Below, one piece after another: positions 36,214-44,415 of a stretch of DNA of 64,000 bases. Source of the DNA: CAYQUC01 sp048061315 (lineage in GTDB: Bacteria > Pseudomonadota > Gammaproteobacteria > UBA6429 > Thiohalophilaceae). How positions within the stretch are numbered: position 1 is the stretch's first letter; each line of letters opens with the position of its first letter. A program made the position numbers and the translations under genes. The notes beneath the pieces were generated by a model. It was given only the letters and a program-made list of their open reading frames with translations, searched no databases and was not told where the DNA came from. The stretch lies in assembly GCA_048061315.1 (NCBI GenBank), contig JBGMRJ010000002.1:1-64000 (forward strand), given 5' to 3'.

Positions 36214-36780
36214 ATGGGAATTTTTCAAAAATCCAAAGACAATGATGACATGGAGGCAGGCAATATGGCTCAAAACAATTCAACACAAATAAATGCTACT
36301 GATGATTCAAATCGTGATAGTCGCTGGCAGAAAAAAGGTTCAAGCGCAGCAAGTGCTTCAGATGATGTGGCACCACGTGATAATCAATTAGGCAATAAAA
36401 TCTCTGCTTTTAACTATGGTATTGAAGAAGCCGTTGGTTTAATGCGCAAGTTACCCGATGTTGATACTGATGTCGTTATTACAGTTGTAAGAAAAACATT
36501 AGAATCTGCTAATGTACGCGTGAATGAAATTATTACCGATGCTGAGAAGAAAGAAGGTAATATTAATAAACGTACCAATACATTAACATCTGAAATTGAA
36601 GAGTTGCAGAAGAAAATCACACTGCGAAACAAAGAGATTTCAATTCTGACCAAAGATCTAGAAGAAACGACCAAAGTTAAAAAACTGTTACAAATTGGTG
36701 AACGTGAGGCACGCGCAGCAGCAGGTAATTCCAAATCTAACGATTCTGATGCAGATGCTAGTGCATCATCACCAGCTTAG
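36214..36780 (+). CDS. Soluble coiled-coil protein of unknown function
   Basis: The 188-residue protein has a polar, Asn/Asp/Ser-rich N-terminus (1-60). A conserved-looking core FNYGIEEAVGLMRKLPDVDT and VVITVVRKTLESANV spans about 67-103. A long coiled coil covers about 110-165 (EIEELQQKKI-like heptads), and the tail is Ser/Ala/Asp-rich. It has no signal or membrane segment, and a strong ribosome site. It is divergent from the ExoVII-like pair and I do not recognise the family. It may belong to the same functional group as the two preceding gene pairs, but only proximity suggests so. Confidence 0.7.
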   Translation: MGIFQKSKDNDDMEAGNMAQNNSTQINATDDSNRDSRWQKKGSSAASASDDVAPRDNQLGNKISAFNYGIEEAVGLMRKLPDVDTDVVITVVRKTLESANVRVNEIITDAEKKEGNINKRTNTLTSEIEELQKKITLRNKEISILTKDLEETTKVKKLLQIGEREARAAAGNSKSNDSDADASASSPA

Positions 36781-36927
36781 GTTAAATTTAGTCTTTAATA
36801 GCTGAGTAACGAGTTTCTTTAAGTAAATGATTTGTTCTATTTAACATGGATGTATGGGGCCGCAACGCATTGAGCTGTTGTGTATCCCAGCTTCCATCTT
36901 GTTTCATTTAGTCATTAATCTTCGTTG

Positions 36928-38061
36928 TTAGTTTTTAGCTTTTCGGTTTCGAGTTTCACAGTATTCTGGATCTGTATTAAATAGACTACGGGCAAAATAC
37001 CGGGCATTTTGGATAATTGTGCTAGTCGGTTCCGATCGCCTATTAAAAAAGTGTTCAAATGCAGACTGGTATTGACGGTGTGTAACAGCTTGATTTTTTT
37101 CATGCTGTTGCAGACATTCAGCTAACTGATAGGCGTCTTCAATCGCCTGGCATGCACCTTGGCCGGATACCGGTAGTGCAGCGTGTGCAGCATCACCAAT
37201 AAGGCAAACATTACCCCTGTGCCATTTTGGCAAAGGATCATGATCATAAATCTCGATTCTTTTTATGTTTTGATTCGGTGTTAATTCAATCACTGTTTTG
37301 ATGCTATCAGGCCAATTTTCAAAGATATCAAGTAGTGCCTTTTTGTTACCACTATTAGGCTCACCTAAACCTTCTGGCATCACCTTACAACCTGCCCAGT
37401 AGGCGGTTTGCTTTGAGAGTGGCACCAGACCAAAGCGTTCACCACACCCCCAATAATCGCTTATGTTATTTTGAAACTGTAGTGTCGAATCTGTTTCCAG
37501 TAGACCAACCCAATTGACATAACCTTGATAAACGGGCTTATTACACCCCGTAACGTATTTTCTGGCGATGGAGTTCATTCGACCATCAGCACCGATGATG
37601 ATATCCGCCTCAATAGTGTTGCCGTTAGTAAAATGAACAACGGCAGTATTCTCTGTATGAGATTCTATTTCACTTATCTGGTGGTTAAAGTGAATAACAA
37701 TATTAAGCTGTTGGATTTTATTCAGGAATATGTCTTGCAAATTTTTTCGGGTGATGGAGTAGTTGCTGTAATTATTTTTTGTTTGAAACTGCGTTAAGTC
37801 AATTTCATTGAGATATTCCCCCAATTCAGTGACGCGTTGCATTTTGCTGAGAGAGTAACCCGCTGATTTTATTTCATCGAGTAGTGCGAGTTTATCGAGA
37901 ATGACACTAGCATTAGGCCAAAGCACAAGCCCTGCACCTGAATTTTCAGGTTTGGCACTGCGCTCATACAGTGTGACATTAAAGCCTTTTTTATGCAGTG
38001 CAATTGCACAACAAAGTCCTGCTATGCCTGCTCCGAGTATTGCAATATTAGTTTGAGTCAT
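36928..38061 (-). CDS. FAD-dependent monooxygenase (PHBH fold)
   Basis: The 377-residue flavoprotein has the dinucleotide motif ILGAGIAGLCCAIALHKKG (about 8-26), the middle DG motif IIGADGRMNSIARKYV, and the second FAD motif VCLIGDAAHAALPVSGQGACQAIEDAYQLA. It belongs with the UbiH, salicylate-hydroxylase and urate-hydroxylase-like group of NAD(P)H-dependent aromatic hydroxylases. The substrate cannot be told from sequence. It overlaps the upstream unknown gene by 14 bp. Confidence 0.88.
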   Translation of the reverse strand: MTQTNIAILGAGIAGLCCAIALHKKGFNVTLYERSAKPENSGAGLVLWPNASVILDKLALLDEIKSAGYSLSKMQRVTELGEYLNEIDLTQFQTKNNYSNYSITRKNLQDIFLNKIQQLNIVIHFNHQISEIESHTENTAVVHFTNGNTIEADIIIGADGRMNSIARKYVTGCNKPVYQGYVNWVGLLETDSTLQFQNNISDYWGCGERFGLVPLSKQTAYWAGCKVMPEGLGEPNSGNKKALLDIFENWPDSIKTVIELTPNQNIKRIEIYDHDPLPKWHRGNVCLIGDAAHAALPVSGQGACQAIEDAYQLAECLQQHEKNQAVTHRQYQSAFEHFFNRRSEPTSTIIQNARYFARSLFNTDPEYCETRNRKAKN

Positions 38062-38401
38062 TAGTTAATAAGAATGTTGTTTTTGCATTGGCTTTATCTA
38101 TGGTTACTGTCATTTCGCAGTAATTATTTATCTCCAGAGGATCATCACCACAACTGCACGACGGTACGATTTCTGTAAAAAATAATCCGACCTTAATACT
38201 AATCTTGGTAGCATTTTCATCCATGCATAAAATTGTAAGACTAATATTACTGTCACTAACAATACCGCCTTGTGTTGTTGCTTTGTGTAATGGTAAATTA
38301 TCTAATTTCACCGCTGTCATTTCATTTTTAAAGGTCTGGGTAAATTTTTCCGTTTTCCAGTGTTCTAAAGAGTGAGATAATGTTGTCATATCAGATATCA
38401 A
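38048..38401 (-). CDS. Conserved hypothetical protein with CSCGDDP motif
   Basis: The 117-residue soluble protein has an N-terminal helical part (SLEHWKTEKFTQTFKNEM) and a beta-rich rest with FFTEIVPSCSCGDDPLEINNYCEM. The phrase with two close cysteines before Gly-Asp-Asp resembles a conserved gammaproteobacterial family of unknown function, as I recall it. It overlaps the monooxygenase gene by 14 bp, so co-expression is likely. A metal site formed by the cysteines is possible but unproved. Confidence 0.65.
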   Translation of the reverse strand: MISDMTTLSHSLEHWKTEKFTQTFKNEMTAVKLDNLPLHKATTQGGIVSDSNISLTILCMDENATKISIKVGLFFTEIVPSCSCGDDPLEINNYCEMTVTIDKANAKTTFLLTNDSN

Positions 38402-38481
38402 GTAAGTTAATGCAGAGTAAAAGATGATACTATTCTGCTATTGCTATTTTTACAAAGTTTCGAGAAATAAGGGAGAATATT

Positions 38482-38889
38482 ATGTTTCGACAGCAAGGAA
38501 AAGCATCCCGAGCAACAATTATCACATTAGTGTCAATGGCGGTTTTAATTTCATTGGCGATTTTATTTTTACCGTCCGGTTTCAGTAATGATATTGCAAA
38601 AATTGGTAAAGGCAATAAAGTGGCCGTGTTTGCCTTTAATCACGGCACTACCAATAGTATGGCCATGATGAATCTACTGGATCAGATTCGCTCTTCCTAT
38701 TCCAATCAGCTCGAATTTTTAGCGGTGAGCGTTAACGCGCCCATTGGTAAGAAATTTTTAAAAGACTTTAACGTTGAAGAATCAAATTTGATTTTATTTA
38801 ATGGCGATGGCGCTATTGCCGGTATGTTATATGCAACAAAAGATGAACAATTAGTACGGCAAACATTGGATAATTTTATAAAACAATAA
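38482..38889 (+). CDS. Membrane-anchored thioredoxin-fold-like protein without redox cysteines
   Basis: The 135-residue protein has one N-terminal helix (about 12-31). A periplasmic domain follows with the rhythm of a thioredoxin-like fold: VAVFAFNHGTTNSMAMMNLL, then LEFLAVSVNAP and NLILFNGDGAIAGML. Where a CXXC would lie the sequence is HGTTNS, so it is not a disulfide enzyme. Function unknown. GGGAG ribosome site; strong terminator 27 bp downstream. Confidence 0.6.
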   Translation: MFRQQGKASRATIITLVSMAVLISLAILFLPSGFSNDIAKIGKGNKVAVFAFNHGTTNSMAMMNLLDQIRSSYSNQLEFLAVSVNAPIGKKFLKDFNVEESNLILFNGDGAIAGMLYATKDEQLVRQTLDNFIKQ

Positions 38890-38916
38890 GTTATGGATTT
38901 TTAAGATTGGTATTAT

Positions 38917-38957
38917 TTAACCCACAATGACTTAACATTCATTGTGGGTTAATTTTT
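38917..38957. terminator. Bidirectional intrinsic terminator between the 135-aa gene and rpoH
   Basis: TTAACCCACAATGA (38917-38930) pairs perfectly with TCATTGTGGGTTAA (38939-38952) around an 8-base loop, followed by TTTTT. It lies between two convergent genes and can serve both. Confidence 0.92.
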
Positions 38958-38962
38958 CAGAA

Positions 38963-39811
38963 TTAATCAATATTAATGGCAAGACGCAATTTTTTCATTG
39001 CCGCATTTTCTAACTGACGAACCCGTTCAGCAGAAATATTATATTCGTTTGCTAAACTTTGTAATGTTGTTTTTTCATCAGCTAACCAACGACGCTGGAT
39101 TATGGATTTACTGCGGTCATCCAGAGTCTTAATCGCATTGATTAATTGCTTGTTATTTTGAGTTGTGGTCATGTGCTTTTCAATTAATTGAGAAGGCTCA
39201 TGGCGCATGTCTTCAAGATAAGCTGCTGGAGCAAAATGCTCATCGTCATCAGAATCTTTTAGATCAAACTCAATATCCGATCCGGTTAGACGTGATTCCA
39301 TTTCCAACACGTCTTTTTTCGTCACACCAAGATCTTTCGCAACTGAAGTGACCTCTTCATCAGTGAACCAGGCCAGTTTATGCTTGGACTTACGCAAATT
39401 AAAAAATAATTTACGTTGTGCTTTAGTTGTTGCCACTTTTACAATGCGCCAGTTTTTTAAAATGAACTCATGCATTTCGGCACGTATCCAATGCACGGCA
39501 AAAGAAACCAGGCGAACGTTCTTAGTGTGATCAAAACGTTTAACCGCTTTCATTAATCCTATATTGCCTTCCTGAATAAGATCGGCGATCGCCAGACCAT
39601 AACCGGAATAGCTACGAGCAATATGCGCTACAAATCGCAGGTTTGAAATAACCAGTTGTTGAGCGGCTTCCAGGTCATTACTATCATGCAAGCGAATCGC
39701 TAGAGCGGTTTCTTCTTCACGGGTTAATACTGGGATAATATGAATTCCACTCAGGTAGGATTCAATGTTTCCAGCTGGTACCGCGAGTTGTAATTGCAGA
39801 TTGTGTGTCAT
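38963..39811 (-). CDS. rpoH: RNA polymerase heat-shock sigma factor RpoH (sigma-32)
   Basis: RpoH directs RNA polymerase to heat-shock promoters. From ATG 39811 the protein has 282 residues, the normal size. An in-frame ATG at 39886 would add 25 residues and lies inside an operator, while GGGAG sits 10 bases before 39811, so 39811 is chosen. Region 2 reads SNLRFVAHIARSYSGYGLAIADLIQEGNIGLMKAVKRFD, and the RpoH box QRKLFFNLRKSK is intact. Region 4 ends NISAERVRQLENAAMKKLR. Two CIRCE operators lie upstream, an unusual mode of control. Confidence 0.96.
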   Translation of the reverse strand: MTHNLQLQLAVPAGNIESYLSGIHIIPVLTREEETALAIRLHDSNDLEAAQQLVISNLRFVAHIARSYSGYGLAIADLIQEGNIGLMKAVKRFDHTKNVRLVSFAVHWIRAEMHEFILKNWRIVKVATTKAQRKLFFNLRKSKHKLAWFTDEEVTSVAKDLGVTKKDVLEMESRLTGSDIEFDLKDSDDDEHFAPAAYLEDMRHEPSQLIEKHMTTTQNNKQLINAIKTLDDRSKSIIQRRWLADEKTTLQSLANEYNISAERVRQLENAAMKKLRLAINID

Positions 39812-39843
39812 TATAACGGCTCCCGTTTTAGGTGTTATTGATA

Positions 39844-39870
39844 TTAGCACTCTCATCATGCGAGTGCTAA
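39844..39870. promoter_or_regulatory. Perfect CIRCE element (HrcA operator), proximal to rpoH
   Basis: TTAGCACTC-N9-GAGTGCTAA, all 18 arm bases matching the CIRCE consensus bound by the HrcA repressor. It ends 32 bp before the rpoH ATG at 39811 and would lie in the transcript start or leader. Confidence 0.95.
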
Positions 39871-39872
39871 TA

Positions 39873-39902
39873 AGTTTAGCACTCAAATAATTGGAGTGCC
39901 AA
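39873..39902 (-). promoter_or_regulatory. Predicted sigma-70-like promoter of rpoH
   Basis: On the minus strand TTGGCA (39902-39897) and TAAACT (39878-39873) are separated by 18 bases. Both boxes fall on the distal CIRCE, so HrcA bound there would block polymerase. Boxes are near-consensus only; other promoters may exist further upstream. Confidence 0.4.
39876..39902. promoter_or_regulatory. Second CIRCE element, one mismatch, distal to rpoH
   Basis: TTAGCACTC-N9-GAGTGCCAA, 17 of 18 arm bases matching CIRCE. It starts 5 bp from the end of the first element, a 32-bp centre-to-centre step, so two HrcA dimers would sit about three helical turns apart. Confidence 0.9.
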
Positions 39903-40038
39903 TATTAGTAAAAGTTCAATTACTAATGTATTTGTAACTGATTGATAATGATGAAATTTTGATACAAATGGATTGTTGGAATTATCGTAAGCTATTGAAT
40001 TGTTTAGCGTAATAAGTAACTGAGAGGAATTTTAAATA

Positions 40039-41433
40039 CTATCCTTCACTTTCTGATGGAAAATTCATCGGCATGCCATGCAAAGGAGAGGTCATCGCTG
40101 TGCCATTTTCAAACAGGCTGACGCGATTTCGACCTTGTTCCTTGGAAAAGTACAAAGCTTTATCCGCATAGGAGATAAAGCGGCTAAGGCTAGCTTCGCC
40201 ATTATCATGGTAATTGGCAAGCCCGATGCTGATGGTGATATTAACACCGGAAGGGTTTAATGATTCGACACGATGTTTAAAATCTTCAGCCAGTTCGAGA
40301 ATATCGGCAGGGTCAATATTGGCTATTAATACACAGAATTCTTCACCACCAAATCGAACTACCATTTCGTCTTTGAAAACATCCATTAGCAATTCGCCGA
40401 GTGCTGCCAGCACATGATCACCCGTAATATGGCCGAGAGTGTCATTAATTTGTTTGAAGCGATCAATATCAATCAGCATCGCCCAAACCGGATTGTGATT
40501 CGGATTGGAAATAAAATCTTCACCATTATCCAGTAAGTAACGCTTGCTGCGCACCCCGGTTAAGCTGTCTGTTGCGGCGATCCAGCGCATGTATTCAGCC
40601 TGATGTTTTAGTGCATCAAATTGATGTTTAATCATCAGCAGGGCGCGAACCCGTGCCATCAGCACTTCTTCAACGATAGGCTTGAGAACAAAATCATTAG
40701 CACCGGCATGAAATACTTCGACCTGATTATCATGATCTTCATTTCCGGTTAATACCAGAACGGGTAATTCCTGTTGCGAATAGTGAAGTTTGACCCGAAT
40801 AGCATGCAGTAAGTCACCTCCGGTCATGGTGTCTTTTAGATAAAAATCGGTAATAACCAGATCAAATTTATCAAAGTCGGAATTGTCTGCGCTAGGATCG
40901 AGATCATGTTGAATCTCGAGTTTTTCTAATGCTGCTTCTGCCGTTATGCAATGTTCGATTCTTAAACCGTGTTTTTCCAGGATTGTGGAGGTTACAGATG
41001 CGGCAGTTTTACTGTCTTCGACATAAAGAATTTTTCCGACTAATCCGGTATTACGTTGAATAAATGATGAAATGAATGTTCCAAAAGCACGGTAGCCTTC
41101 GGATTTATCAAAATAATCGGTGACTCCAGCTTCAAAACCTTCACGTAACAATCGGTCATCGGCATCACCGGAAACAACGATAACCGGAGTGTAATGGTGT
41201 GTTGACGATTTTCGAATTTTACTGCTGAGCTTCAAACCGTCCATATCCGGAAGTAAAAGTGCAGTGGTGATCAGATCAAATTTTTCAATATCGAGCAGCT
41301 CTAAAGCTTCGCGTCCACCTTTGACAGGAGTCACTTTGCAGTTATTAATCTCATCGCGTAAGGTTCGAGCCAGTATTGCACGCGATACTGACGAGCCTTC
41401 GATAACCATAATTCGCGTAGGTTTTCCTGACAT
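40039..41433 (-). CDS. PleD-like response regulator: two receivers and a GGDEF domain
   Basis: The 464-residue protein is a probable diguanylate cyclase. The first receiver (about 6-125) is degenerate: the phospho-acceptor position is A58 (ALLLP) and the acidic pair is weakened (IEGS). The second receiver (about 133-265) keeps VEDS, D196, the T of LVLTG and K251. The cyclase domain (about 283-450) has DSLTGVRSKRYL, IDIDRFKQINDTLGHITGD and an intact GGEEF at 362-366. The RxxD inhibitory site expected just before it is absent (FKDE). It lies between ftsX and rpoH, which are normally neighbours. Confidence 0.93.
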   Translation of the reverse strand: MSGKPTRIMVIEGSSVSRAILARTLRDEINNCKVTPVKGGREALELLDIEKFDLITTALLLPDMDGLKLSSKIRKSSTHHYTPVIVVSGDADDRLLREGFEAGVTDYFDKSEGYRAFGTFISSFIQRNTGLVGKILYVEDSKTAASVTSTILEKHGLRIEHCITAEAALEKLEIQHDLDPSADNSDFDKFDLVITDFYLKDTMTGGDLLHAIRVKLHYSQQELPVLVLTGNEDHDNQVEVFHAGANDFVLKPIVEEVLMARVRALLMIKHQFDALKHQAEYMRWIAATDSLTGVRSKRYLLDNGEDFISNPNHNPVWAMLIDIDRFKQINDTLGHITGDHVLAALGELLMDVFKDEMVVRFGGEEFCVLIANIDPADILELAEDFKHRVESLNPSGVNITISIGLANYHDNGEASLSRFISYADKALYFSKEQGRNRVSLFENGTAMTSPLHGMPMNFPSESEG

Positions 41434-41526
41434 AATATTATTTAACCAATAATAGTGGAAACTGAGCCATACATTTTAAGTCGTGTTACTGCATTAATAT
41501 TAAGGATTATAGATGATATTAAATGT

Positions 41527-42501
41527 TTAAGTAGGTTCTATCTCACGTAAATGACGACCGACAGCCAGCCAGGACCCTGCTAAACCCAATAAAATACTAA
41601 AACCACACAATGATAAACCATCTGTTAAACCCAGACCTTGTAATGAAAAATTACTTTGATACAAGTTCGTTAAGTTTTCAACAGGAGTACTAAGTGAAAA
41701 TACCGCGATATTCACCAGAATAAAAGCGATTACACCACCAAAAAAGCCATACCATGCCCCGGTATATAAGAATGGCCGGCGAATAAAAGCATCGGTTCCA
41801 CCGATTAATTTAATAATGATAATTTCATCGCGTCGGCCCTGAATAGCAAGTCGAATAGTATTACCAACAACCAGGGTGACAGCTAAAGCCAATAAAACCG
41901 ACATGACGGTTACACCACGTTCGACAATTTCCAGAATAGCATTTAAGCGTCGAAGCCATTGCATATCCAGTTGTGCGAAATCGACGTAGGAGAGTTTCTT
42001 AAAATCGTTTACTAATTTTTCCGAGTCTTCCGGGGTGTTATAGCGTATTGATGGTTGTACGATTAACACCGAGGGTAAGGGGTTTTTCTTGAGAGCTTTT
42101 AGAACATCACCGTAACCGGACAAGCGTTTAAATTCTTCCAGCGCCTGGTCTTTTGAAATGTATTGAACAGTAGCGACCTCGGCTAAACTTTGTAATTTTG
42201 ACTGTAACTGACGGGCACTTTTATCGCTGGTATCGCGTTTTAAGAATAATGAGATATGGGTTGCGCCATCCCAGCCACTACTCAAATTTTGCACATTTTC
42301 CAGTAGCACGTGTAATGCTGACGGTAGCGCCAGGGCAATGCCGATAACAGCAGCAGTCAGAAAAGTTGAGAATGGGGTAGCAATTAACTTTCCGAGGCTG
42401 TAGAAAAAAACTTGTAAATGGCGCAATACATAAATTTTAAAATTGGTGATCGGGCCATGCAAGGTTGGAATGGCGCGTTCATTTAATATTGATTTACTCA
42501 T
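41527..42501 (-). CDS. ftsX: Cell division ABC-like permease FtsX
   Basis: FtsX works with FtsE to activate septal peptidoglycan amidases. The 324-residue protein has the expected four helices (about 46-68, 195-217, 246-268, 294-313). A periplasmic loop after the first helix contains SLFLKRDTSDKSARQLQSKL and the YISKDQALEEFKRLSGYGD phrase. It overlaps ftsE by 4 bp. Confidence 0.94.
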   Translation of the reverse strand: MSKSILNERAIPTLHGPITNFKIYVLRHLQVFFYSLGKLIATPFSTFLTAAVIGIALALPSALHVLLENVQNLSSGWDGATHISLFLKRDTSDKSARQLQSKLQSLAEVATVQYISKDQALEEFKRLSGYGDVLKALKKNPLPSVLIVQPSIRYNTPEDSEKLVNDFKKLSYVDFAQLDMQWLRRLNAILEIVERGVTVMSVLLALAVTLVVGNTIRLAIQGRRDEIIIIKLIGGTDAFIRRPFLYTGAWYGFFGGVIAFILVNIAVFSLSTPVENLTNLYQSNFSLQGLGLTDGLSLCGFSILLGLAGSWLAVGRHLREIEPT

Positions 42502-43196
42502 GCGACTGTTCCCGAATTACCCGTGGTATTTTGCGATGGAGTATCCTTTAATAAAATTCCGTCCCGTAATTCAATAACACGATGCCCCATTTGTGAAATT
42601 AAATCCAGATCATGGCTGGCAATTAAAACAGTGACCCCAACAGCATTAAATTGTTCGAAGATCGACATGATTTCTTTCGACAATGCCGGGTCAAGATTAC
42701 CGGTAGGCTCGTCTGCCAGAATCAGAGGTGGCTTATTAACAACAGCGCGTGCGATTCCGATGCGTTGTTGTTCTCCACCGGACAAGGTAATCGGCATTAC
42801 TTTTTCTTTTGATAATAAATCAACCTTATCTAATGCCGCACGAACCCGGCGTAATATTTCGCGGTGTGGATGCCCCATAATAATTAGCGGTAATGCAACA
42901 TTATCAAATACCGTGCGATCAAATAGTAATCGGTTGTCCTGAAAGATGATGCCGATATTCCGGCGCAAATAAGGAATTTTACGACCACGAATTTTATTCA
43001 GGTTTTGGCCATCAATAATAATCTGACCGCGAGTAGGGCGCTCCAGTAAACCGATTAATTTTAAAAAGGTACTTTTTCCAGCACCGGAATGACCGGTCAG
43101 GAAAGCCATCTCACCAGGCTCGAGGTGCAGCGACACATTAGAAAGTGCATCATGACTATTCGGGTAACGTTTACTGATATTGGTGAATCGAATCAT
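42498..43196 (-). CDS. ftsE: Cell division ATP-binding protein FtsE
   Basis: The 232-residue ABC ATPase begins MIRFTNISKRYPNSHDAL. It has Walker A GHSGAGKST (about 36-44), the Q-loop region GIIFQDNRLLFDRTVFDNV, signature LSGGEQQRIGIARA and Walker B LILADEPTGNLD. It energises FtsX at the divisome. It lies between ftsY and ftsX. Confidence 0.96.
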   Translation of the reverse strand: MIRFTNISKRYPNSHDALSNVSLHLEPGEMAFLTGHSGAGKSTFLKLIGLLERPTRGQIIIDGQNLNKIRGRKIPYLRRNIGIIFQDNRLLFDRTVFDNVALPLIIMGHPHREILRRVRAALDKVDLLSKEKVMPITLSGGEQQRIGIARAVVNKPPLILADEPTGNLDPALSKEIMSIFEQFNAVGVTVLIASHDLDLISQMGHRVIELRDGILLKDTPSQNTTGNSGTVA

Positions 43197-43231
43197 GGTT
43201 ATTTATCTCTCGTTACTATAAATTCTAATTA

Positions 43232-44221
43232 TTAACCATTATCGGGCGTATCAAACAATGCATCAATAAAGTCATTAGCGTTAAACTCCCGTAAGTCTTC
43301 CGCTTTTTCGCCAACACCGATAAAGCGGATGGGTAATTTTAGTTTATGGGCTATTGCAAAAATAACACCACCCTTCGCAGTGCCATCGAGTTTTGTTAGC
43401 GTTATCCCGGTTAGATTTAATGCCTTATCAAATTCTACTGCCTGGTTTAAAGCATTTTGTCCGGTACCGGCATCAACTACCAGTAATACTTCTTGTGGTG
43501 CAGAGTTATCGATTTTGGATAATACTCGTTTTATTTTTTTTAATTCTTCCATCAGGTTGGATTGTGTGTGTAATCTACCGGCAGTATCGGCAATTAAGAT
43601 ATCGATTTTTTTCGCTTTAGCCGATTCCAGTGCATCAAATATAACCGATGCACTATCAGCACCATCGTGTTGTGAAATTACCGGAACATCGTGGCGTTCA
43701 CCCCAGGCTTTTAGTTGTTGCACTGCTGCGGCACGAAAGGTATCACCTGCTGCGAGCATCACCGATTTTCCTTGCTGTTGAAAATGGCGTGTAATTTTGC
43801 CAATGCTGGTAGTTTTACCGGCACCATTAATACCGGTCATTAAAATAACAAACGGTGATTGTGTGCTGTTGTCGATTACTTGAGCCAGCGGTTGCTCGCA
43901 AGGACTTAGAATATCGAGTAATAGTTGCCGTAAAGCAGAGTATAACGCCGCGGGATCAGCTAGTTCCTTGCGCCGGGTTTTGGCCGTGAGTTCAGTAATT
44001 ATTTCACTGGTAGCGTCAATTCCCAGATCGGCAGTAATTAATAGCGTTTCTATTTCTTCCAGCAATTCATCATCAATTTGTTTTTTGCTTAGAAATAAAT
44101 TCGTTAAACCGCTATTAATATTATTTCGGGTACCATTAAGGCCATCTTTCAAGCGTGACAAAAGTGACGATTGGCTATTTTCTATATTAGTATTTTTAGG
44201 TGATTTCTTGAAACCAAACAT
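43232..44221 (-). CDS. ftsY: Signal recognition particle receptor FtsY
   Basis: FtsY is the GTPase that docks ribosome-SRP complexes on the inner membrane. From ATG 44221 (MFGFKKSPK) it has 329 residues. An ATG at 44251 would add MSNAGSTLRI, which does not resemble the family. It carries an N domain (about 15-105), GTPase motifs GINGAGKTTSIGKI, DTFRAAAVQQL, DTAGRLHTQSNLMEEL and TKLDGTAKGG, and the closing FIGVGEKAEDLREFNANDFI. The acidic N-terminal extension of E. coli FtsY is missing, as in many species. Confidence 0.96.
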   Translation of the reverse strand: MFGFKKSPKNTNIENSQSSLLSRLKDGLNGTRNNINSGLTNLFLSKKQIDDELLEEIETLLITADLGIDATSEIITELTAKTRRKELADPAALYSALRQLLLDILSPCEQPLAQVIDNSTQSPFVILMTGINGAGKTTSIGKITRHFQQQGKSVMLAAGDTFRAAAVQQLKAWGERHDVPVISQHDGADSASVIFDALESAKAKKIDILIADTAGRLHTQSNLMEELKKIKRVLSKIDNSAPQEVLLVVDAGTGQNALNQAVEFDKALNLTGITLTKLDGTAKGGVIFAIAHKLKLPIRFIGVGEKAEDLREFNANDFIDALFDTPDNG

Positions 44222-44415
44222 TATTCTTAGTGTCGAACCTGCGTTACTCAATTTACAACAAATACAAGTGACTTAAATCTGCTAATTAACGTACAAAATT
44301 GATAAACAGAATAATCGCAAATAAGCCGAAACACTTGTACACTTCGGTAGCTTATCCTACCATTGCAGACATTAAGTTTGTATGGTGAATATAATTAAAG
44401 TTCAGGAAAACACGC

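Noticed and set aside
36214..36780. Tellurite-resistance type (Ter) system with the VWA protein
   Set aside because: No TerD, TerC or TerB-like protein is present; the VWA protein is membrane-anchored and resembles a different family.
39812..39886. Longer rpoH frame starting at 39886
   Set aside because: It would begin inside a CIRCE operator and lacks a ribosome site, while 39811 has GGGAG and the normal RpoH N-terminus.
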